Source of the DNA: Mycobacterium helveticum
GTDB taxonomy: Bacteria; Actinomycetota; Actinomycetes; Mycobacteriales; Mycobacteriaceae
Assembly (NCBI RefSeq): GCF_007714205.1
Contig: NZ_VMQU01000003.1
Span: 39,906-103,905, forward strand
DNA: 64,000 nucleotides
Reading direction: 5' to 3'
This document shows positions 58,981 through 64,000 of this stretch, piece after piece. The notes beneath the pieces are model-generated. The model saw nothing but the letters and a program-made list of their open reading frames with translations. It searched no databases and was not told the DNA's origin. The first letter of the stretch is position 1; every line of letters starts with the position of its first letter. The position numbers and the translations under genes are program-made.

Positions 58981-59092
58981 GTTCGACCAGCCTAGTCGGA
59001 CGACGATCGCGGCTGGGATGAGCGCTATCCCCGAGGCGGAACTCCCGGGATTTCCGTGTTCGGAACCTCGATGAATCGCTTCCGGCAACTGC

Positions 59093-59130
59093 GCCGGCAT
59101 CTCAAGAGTGAGCCGGCATCTCAAGAGTGA
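59093..59130. repeat. Tandem 19-bp repeat upstream of pcnA
   Basis: GCCGGCATCTCAAGAGTGA occurs twice in tandem (59093-59111, 59112-59130) in the divergent region between pcnA and the 507-residue gene. A looser pair, CCCACAYTGGAGGGC, follows at 59195-59228. No other gene is visible in 58981-59280. Confidence 0.9.
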
Positions 59131-59280
59131 ATTGACCTGCCACCGGGTGCCAGTAGCGTTACGCGAGACAGGGAGGGTCGGCGGTGTTTTCCTACCCACA
59201 CTGGAGGGCGGCCCCACATTGGAGGGCTGCGAAGTCGCATGCGCGAAGGCGCGTGGCGCCGTGACGTTAAGGATGACGCG

Positions 59281-60804
59281 ATGCAGCTTCGGTACATGAG
59301 CCAGGCGGCGCTGATCATGTTCGCCGGCGGCGATCCGTGGAAGGTCAATGCGACCTTGCAAAGCGGGCTGCCGGCTCGAATCTCCGATCTCGCCCAAGCG
59401 TTTTACGACGCAGGTCTATCCACGGCCGAAGCTGACGCTGCATTTGGTCGCGCGCAAGACCGCTTTCAGAGGTCCTGGACCCACCGGGGCAGGGGTAACC
59501 CGATCAACGGCTCGTTCGAAGTTCGTCGCGCCACCAGAGCGCTGGGGCTTCAAGTGGTCCAGCTTCGCAGGATCGGCGTTGATCTGGAGGAGGTTGCGGC
59601 GGCCCTGGCCGAGGCGCAGCGCTCCGGAAATGACGCGATCTCTTCTCTCGAAGGCCGGCTGCAAAACATCGATGATCAGCTGGGGCAAGCCGTCGAGCTC
59701 GAGAAAGACCCGGCCTTGAGCGCGGTGGAACGGCGGCTCCTCGACGAACACATCACCGGACTCGAAGATCGGGCCATCGGTGACACCCAGCAGTCACTCA
59801 CCAAGGTCGAGGGGATCCGGGATCAGTATTCGCGGCAACTGCACCTCGCAAAAGTCAACTTGCAGAAGCAGGACGGCTACGACCTGGCGCCGATCGAAGG
59901 GTTCGACGGCGACAAACCGGAAACCGTTCAGGGACAAGACGAGCGCCGGCACAACCAGATCGAGGCGTTCAAGCAGATCTTCGGTCGCGAACCGGTTGCG
60001 GCCGCCGACTGGGAGACAGCGGCCGCCCTCGACCCGCACAGTTACGACCCGAAGTTCCAGGGCACCGGACCACAGATCGAAGTGGCGAAAATCCGCACGG
60101 TGCCCGGGCAGGGCCTGGTCCGGGTCTCGCAATGGATCGAGCAGCGGGATGTGACCAGCTTTCCGTTCTGGCGGCGCGACCTCGGGAACAACAGGGTTGC
60201 AAACGCTCATTTCGACCCGGAGGACACGAAGGTCGCGACCTACATCGACTACGAGAACGGCCTCGTGGTGCTGCGACAGAATCCGTCCGTCGAGGAGACC
60301 TCGACCGGCGGACCGGGCAGGGTCAAGGTCGGCACACCCAAGGGCAGCGTGACCCAGCTCCCCGACGGTTCGGTTCGGATCAAATACGACGCCGGCAACC
60401 CGTTCGCCCCGGGCATCACAGCCGATCCCACGGGGCCGTTTGCCGATCATACGATCACCGTCAACGGCGATCTGGTGTTCACACCCGGACCGGACGGAGT
60501 GCAAGTCAACGGGACTCGCACCGACTACCCGTCCATGGAGGTGTATCAGGACCTCCCGAACGGCAGCACCCTCACAGCGCTGATCGACCACGCGAAGTCG
60601 GGCAGATCGTGGGGGCCTGCCCTCAACCTCTCCGGCCACCACGACATCGGTCCGCTGGGCGGCAAAGCATTCGCGCCGTTCGACACCGGCGCGTGGAATC
60701 CCACATACGATGTGCCTTCTGGGTTGCCGCTCACACAGTTCGGCCCAGCTTCCAACCCACCGTCGGTGTTTGCCCTGCCCGTCGGTGAGGGTGTACCGGC
60801 CTGA
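59281..60804 (+). CDS. Long helical-plus-beta protein of unknown family (effector-like)
   Basis: 507 residues. Residues about 15-190 are helical (AQAFYDAGLSTAEADAAFGRA; LEEVAAALAEAQRSGNDAIS; IDDQLGQAVELEKD), like the coiled N-terminal bundles of ESX-secreted proteins. From about 245 the protein turns beta-rich, with QIEVAKIRTVPGQGLVRVSQ, FPFWRRDLGNNRVANAHFDP and TRTDYPSMEVYQDLPNGST. No signal peptide and no enzyme motif is visible. ATG 59281 is preferred because AAGGA lies 7 bases upstream; an ATG at 59239 is possible. It is followed after 28 bases by two small membrane protein genes, an arrangement like an effector plus membrane partner or immunity genes. Confidence 0.75.
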   Translation: MQLRYMSQAALIMFAGGDPWKVNATLQSGLPARISDLAQAFYDAGLSTAEADAAFGRAQDRFQRSWTHRGRGNPINGSFEVRRATRALGLQVVQLRRIGVDLEEVAAALAEAQRSGNDAISSLEGRLQNIDDQLGQAVELEKDPALSAVERRLLDEHITGLEDRAIGDTQQSLTKVEGIRDQYSRQLHLAKVNLQKQDGYDLAPIEGFDGDKPETVQGQDERRHNQIEAFKQIFGREPVAAADWETAAALDPHSYDPKFQGTGPQIEVAKIRTVPGQGLVRVSQWIEQRDVTSFPFWRRDLGNNRVANAHFDPEDTKVATYIDYENGLVVLRQNPSVEETSTGGPGRVKVGTPKGSVTQLPDGSVRIKYDAGNPFAPGITADPTGPFADHTITVNGDLVFTPGPDGVQVNGTRTDYPSMEVYQDLPNGSTLTALIDHAKSGRSWGPALNLSGHHDIGPLGGKAFAPFDTGAWNPTYDVPSGLPLTQFGPASNPPSVFALPVGEGVPA

Positions 60805-60832
60805 TCGCACAGTGACAGGGGAGCGATAACGG

Positions 60833-61165
60833 ATGAGATCCTTCGTCAGGCGGTACGGCCTGGACGCCCGGGGGTGGCGCACGGCGACGGTGTCGGCGCC
60901 ATTCGTCGTCCAAGGCGTCTTGGCCCTGCTTCTCCTCGCCATGTGGGCGTTGGGTAAGTGGCTGTTCACGACCGAAAGTGGGCGCAGCGAACGGGCCTGG
61001 ATGCTGACGGCTCTGCTGGTCACGACCGTGGTCACGCTGGCGGTCAGCGGCGCGCTGCTACGGTCACCGTCGCCTGCTCGTCGCGGGCTTTCCCTCAGCA
61101 TCGCGGGCTCGTCGGCCATCGTCCTCAGCGGCGGTGCCGTCTACGCCTACCTGATCTTGCGGTGA
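60833..61165 (+). CDS. Small three-helix membrane protein
   Basis: 110 residues with three hydrophobic segments (FVVQGVLALLLLAMWALG; MLTALLVTTVVTLAVSGALL; LSIAGSSAIVLSGGAVYAYLIL). GGGGAG lies 9 bases before the ATG. TGA overlaps an alternative GTG start of the next gene as GTGA. Likely cotranscribed with the 507-residue gene. No family recognised. Confidence 0.75.
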   Translation: MRSFVRRYGLDARGWRTATVSAPFVVQGVLALLLLAMWALGKWLFTTESGRSERAWMLTALLVTTVVTLAVSGALLRSPSPARRGLSLSIAGSSAIVLSGGAVYAYLILR

Positions 61166-61176
61166 AGGCGTCGAGG

Positions 61177-61476
61177 ATGACGAGTGACTCTGCCGCCGGC
61201 CGCGCGAACAGTCGCTACGGTCCCCTGAGCTTCACGGTGACGCTGCTGCACGTTCTCATCGTGAACGGCACCACGTGGCTTTTCATGCCCTATTCGATCG
61301 TGCTTGTACTTCCGGCGGTGCTCATCTACATGGGGATTGCGGCCGTTCTCGCGCGGAATCCGGGGAAGGTCGGTCAGGTCGGGCGGGGAATGTTCCTCGG
61401 CAGCCTGTCGGCGCCGCTTTCGCTGATCGTCTTCGCTTTGGCCTGGGCTGTCGCAAAGGGGATAGGCGCGCTTTGA
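61177..61476 (+). CDS. Small two-to-three-helix membrane protein
   Basis: 99 residues with hydrophobic segments SFTVTLLHVLIVNGTTWLFM, IVLVLPAVLIYMGIAAVLA and LGSLSAPLSLIVFALAWAVA. ATG 61177 has GAAGG 8 bases upstream; GTG 61162 overlapping the previous stop (GTGA) would add five residues. Last gene of the three-gene plus-strand module. Confidence 0.72.
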   Translation: MTSDSAAGRANSRYGPLSFTVTLLHVLIVNGTTWLFMPYSIVLVLPAVLIYMGIAAVLARNPGKVGQVGRGMFLGSLSAPLSLIVFALAWAVAKGIGAL

Positions 61477-61830
61477 CCCGCGCTTGGCCGAGCTGGCGAC
61501 GTCGTCGGCCGCCCCGCCGAACGCATCGCGGCCACCACGGCAAACCCATTGAGCACCAACAGGATCAGCACCGGCAACACGGCGTCGGTGTGCGGCGCGA
61601 TCTCACCGAGCCTCACCCCGGCCGGCGACCGGGGTCGCCGAGGCGGCCGGACGGAAGGGCAGTTCGGCCAGGAGGGTGGGGTCGGCACGGACGGATACGG
61701 ATGCATCGAGAGTCAAGGGAACGGCATCAGGTACGGAAAGCTCAATGAGGGCGCGATCCCGCGATCGGACCGTGACGACAACCGGCGAGTATGTCAAGAA
61801 CAGCGGCCCGTGCCAGCTACTATCGCTTGG
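61477..61830 (-). pseudogene. Possible broken membrane-protein gene (antisense to mutT4 leader)
   Basis: On the minus strand a frame reads [17 protein letters not shown] and LTLDASVSVRADPTLLAEL. After one frameshift it continues as GVRLGEIAPHTDAVLPVLIL and LLVLNGFAVVAAMRSA, a hydrophobic helix. The pieces join well but need a shift near 61635, and no start or stop is convincing. Low confidence; may be coincidental. Confidence 0.3.
61818..61823 (+). promoter_or_regulatory. Putative -10 element of mutT4 (leaderless)
   Basis: TACTAT fits TANNNT and lies 7 bases before the GTG at 61831, so the transcript would begin at the start codon. Leaderless mRNAs are common in mycobacteria. Confidence 0.55.
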
Positions 61831-62519
61831 GTGTCGGACGGCGAACAAGCCAAACCGCGTCGGCGTCGGGGTCGGCGCCGCGGTCGTGGTGCCGCGGCAT
61901 CGTCGGAGAACCAGACCGACGGCCAACCCGCCGCGGCGCGGAGCGGTTGCGCACGGTCCACGAGACATCGGCCGGAGGGCTGGTCATCGACGGCCTCGAC
62001 GGGCCGCGTGACTCTCAGGTGGCGGCACTGATCGGGCGCGTCGACCGGCGCGGGCGGATGCTGTGGTCGCTACCCAAGGGCCACATCGAACTGGGCGAGA
62101 CCGCCGAGCAGACGGCCATGCGCGAGGTCGCCGAGGAGACCGGGATCCGGGGCAGCGTACTGGCCGCCCTGGGACGCATCGACTACTGGTTCGTCACCGA
62201 CGGCCGCCGGGTGCACAAGACGGTCCACCACTATCTGATGCGCTTTTCCGGCGGCGAGCTGTCCGACGACGACCTCGAAGTCGCCGAGGTGGCCTGGGTG
62301 CCGGTGGAGGAGCTGCCGTCGCGGCTGGCCTACGCCGACGAACGGCGGCTGGCGCAGGTGGCCGACGAGCTGATCGACAAGCTGCAGAACGACGGGCCGT
62401 CCTCGCTGCCGCCGCTGCCGCCCAGCGCGCCGCGCCTGCGCCCGCAGACCCATTCGCGGACCCGCCATGCCGGCAAGCCCGCCACGGGCCGGAAGAACGG
62501 TCACGGGCCCGGCCCGTGA
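61831..62519 (+). CDS. mutT4: MutT4 NUDIX hydrolase with an apparent frameshift
   Basis: NUDIX pyrophosphohydrolase, homologue of Mtb Rv3908. The catalytic part contains [24 protein letters not shown] and the metal-binding Glu set of the NUDIX box. The N-terminal low-complexity part ([19 protein letters not shown]) is read in one frame from GTG 61831 and the rest, from about 61942 ([13 protein letters not shown]), in another. One base, probably a G of a GGG run near 61938-61943, is missing relative to the Mtb-like frame. Either the strain has lost full-length expression, or a later start (for example TTG in RLRTV) serves the enzyme domain, or it is a base-call error. Its TGA overlaps the GTG of the next gene. 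Confidence 0.75.
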
Positions 62520-64000
62520 CCGCGCCGCGACTCTGCTGGGCCGGCTCGATGCGCCTCGCCGTGGTGGTTGCCATCGTCGCCGGCTTCGCCGTGCTCACCG
62601 GTGCCGCCCCGCCCCGCGCGGCGGCCGGCGAGCCCGGAGCCACGCCGTTCGTGCGTATCCGCATCGACCAGGTCACCCCGGACGTGGTCACCACCACCAG
62701 CCCGCCCGTCATCACGGTCAGCGGCATGGTCACCAACATCGGCGACCGCCCCGTCCACGACGTGATGGTCCGGCTCGAGCACGCCGCGGCGGTCACCGCC
62801 TCCACGGGCCTGCGCACCTCGCTGGACGGCGGCACCGAGCAGTACCAGCCGGTGTCGGACTTCCTGACCGTGGCCCCCGAGCTGCAGCGCGGGCAGGGGG
62901 CGGGCTTCACGCTCTCGGCTCCGCTGCGCCCGTTGACGAAGTCGTCGTTCGGCATCGACGCACCGGGGATCTACCCGGTGCTGGTCAACGTCAACGGGAC
63001 GCCCGACTACGGCGCGCCCGCCCGCCTGGACAACGCGCGGTTCCTGTTGCCGGTGGTCGGCGTCCCGCCCGACCGCGCCGACGACCTGGACTCCACCGTC
63101 GCCCCCGACACGTCCAAACCCGTGTGGATCACCATGCTGTGGCCGCTGGCCGACCGGCCCCGGCTGGCCCCCGGTTTTCCCGGCGGCAGCATCCCGGTCC
63201 GGCTGGTCGACGACGAGCTGGCCACCTCCCTGGCCGCCGGCGGGCGGCTGGACATCCTGCTGTCCGCGGCCGAGGTCGCCACCAGCCACGACGTCGACCC
63301 CGACGGCGCCGTCGGGCGGGCGCTGTGCCTGGCCGTCGATCCGGACCTGCTGGTCACCGTCAACGCGATGACCGCCGGCTACGTGGTGTCCGACGCGCCC
63401 GACGGTCCCGCCCAGCGGCCGGGCACCCCGACGCATCCGGGCACCGGCCAGGCCGCGGCGATCGCCTGGTTGAACCGGCTGCGCGCCCTGGCCCATCGGC
63501 TCTGCGTCGCGCCGCTGCCGTACGCCCAGGCCGACCTGGACGCGCTGCAACGCGTCAACGATCCCGGGCTGAGCGCGATCGCCACCACCAGCGTGGGCGG
63601 CATCGTCGATCGCATCCTGGACGTGGCCGCCACCCGCGGCGCCACGCTGCTGCCGGACGGACCGCTGACCGGCCGCACGGTCAACCTGCTCAGCGCCACC
63701 GAGAGCGGGGTCAACGGCAGCACGGTCGCCATCGCGGCCGCCGACCTGGCCGTACACGACGGGCCGGGCGCGCCGGGACGCAGCCTCCCGGACGCAGCCG
63801 ACACGACGCCCCGGCGGGTGTCCCCGCAAGTGGTGGTCGCGCCGTTCGACCCGGCGGTCGGCGCCGCACTGGCCGGCGCGGGAACCAACCCCGCCGTCCC
63901 CACCTACCTGGACTCGTCGCTGGCGGTCCGGCTCGCGCACGACTCCCCGACCGCGCGGCGACAGGACGCCCTGGGTTCCATCTTCTGGCACGCCCTGCAG
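62516..64000 (+). CDS. DUF6049-type secreted/membrane protein, Rv3909-like (3' end outside window)
   Basis: 495 codons visible, open to the window edge; Mtb Rv3909 is 802 residues. GTG 62516 overlaps the mutT4 TGA (GTGA); ATG 62549 ([20 protein letters not shown]) would start directly at a signal-peptide-like hydrophobic stretch. Then [19 protein letters not shown] and [19 protein letters not shown] look like an extracytoplasmic immunoglobulin-type domain. In Mtb it precedes mviN (Rv3910), the lipid II flippase-like protein, and is thought to be part of the same envelope operon. Confidence 0.85.
   Translation, partial: MTAPRLCWAGSMRLAVVVAIVAGFAVLTGAAPPRAAAGEPGATPFVRIRIDQVTPDVVTTTSPPVITVSGMVTNIGDRPVHDVMVRLEHAAAVTASTGLRTSLDGGTEQYQPVSDFLTVAPELQRGQGAGFTLSAPLRPLTKSSFGIDAPGIYPVLVNVNGTPDYGAPARLDNARFLLPVVGVPPDRADDLDSTVAPDTSKPVWITMLWPLADRPRLAPGFPGGSIPVRLVDDELATSLAAGGRLDILLSAAEVATSHDVDPDGAVGRALCLAVDPDLLVTVNAMTAGYVVSDAPDGPAQRPGTPTHPGTGQAAAIAWLNRLRALAHRLCVAPLPYAQADLDALQRVNDPGLSAIATTSVGGIVDRILDVAATRGATLLPDGPLTGRTVNLLSATESGVNGSTVAIAAADLAVHDGPGAPGRSLPDAADTTPRRVSPQVVVAPFDPAVGAALAGAGTNPAVPTYLDSSLAVRLAHDSPTARRQDALGSIFWHALQ

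Overview
The window reads as chromosome of a slow-growing, high-GC Mycobacterium, most like the Mycobacterium avium complex (MAC). Support comes from close similarity of nearly every gene to Mycobacterium tuberculosis (Mtb) cell-wall genes, from an Ala in DprE1 at the position of Mtb Cys387 (a natural state reported for M. avium), and from the presence of right-hand ESX-2 genes. Species is not certain from sequence alone.

Region 1 (1-8734, + strand): the mycolic-acid condensation operon fadD32 (5' end outside the window)-pks13-accD4. Region 2 (8735-9314): a scar with two truncated, divergently oriented gene ends and a 48-bp tandem repeat. Region 3 (9313-27929, - strand): greA-like, gtrA-like, dprE1, dprE2, aftA, embC, embA, embB, then a three-gene cassette (membrane protein, FHA protein, Crp-type regulator) and fadE35. 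Most junctions from dprE1 to embB abut or overlap by 1-4 bases. DprE1/DprE2 make decaprenyl-phospho-arabinose; AftA and EmbA/B use it for arabinogalactan and EmbC for lipoarabinomannan. Region 4 (27930-34148): a VapBC module, then the galactan start-and-export genes wzm, glfT1, wzt, the proteasome activator bpa, and a large membrane protein (Rv3779-like). Region 5 (34266-41161): a PLP-fold protein lacking the PLP lysine, a quinone oxidoreductase, tRNA-Ser(TGA), lipE, echA21, a DinB-like protein, a DUF4334-like protein, hisC2, tRNA-Ser(GCT) and tRNA-Arg(ACG).

Region 6 (41162-42480) is a junction full of debris: a tyrosine-recombinase remnant facing tRNA-Arg, a frameshifted PPOX-family pseudogene and a truncated Crp-type gene. 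Gene order relative to Mtb flips here. The left side runs Rv3801 to Rv3772 and the right side runs Rv3894 to Rv3909, as expected at one end of a large inversion.

Region 7 (42440-57519, - strand): the right-hand part of an ESX-2 locus. It holds eccC2, eccB2, a lysozyme-like transglycosylase and two Pro/Ala/Gly-rich Esp-like proteins, with a GT9-type glycosyltransferase gene coupled by a GTGA overlap to eccC2. PE/PPE, esxC/D, espG2, eccD2, mycP2, eccE2 and eccA2 are not in the window. The place where Mtb carries cpnT-esxE-esxF is taken by small membrane, lipoprotein and DUF2563 genes, partly in a visibly AT-richer island. Region 8 (57010-64000): a calcium-repeat protein and pcnA on the - strand. 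On the + strand follow a three-gene module (long helical secreted-type protein plus two small membrane proteins), mutT4 with an apparent frameshift, and the start of the Rv3909-like gene, cut by the window edge.
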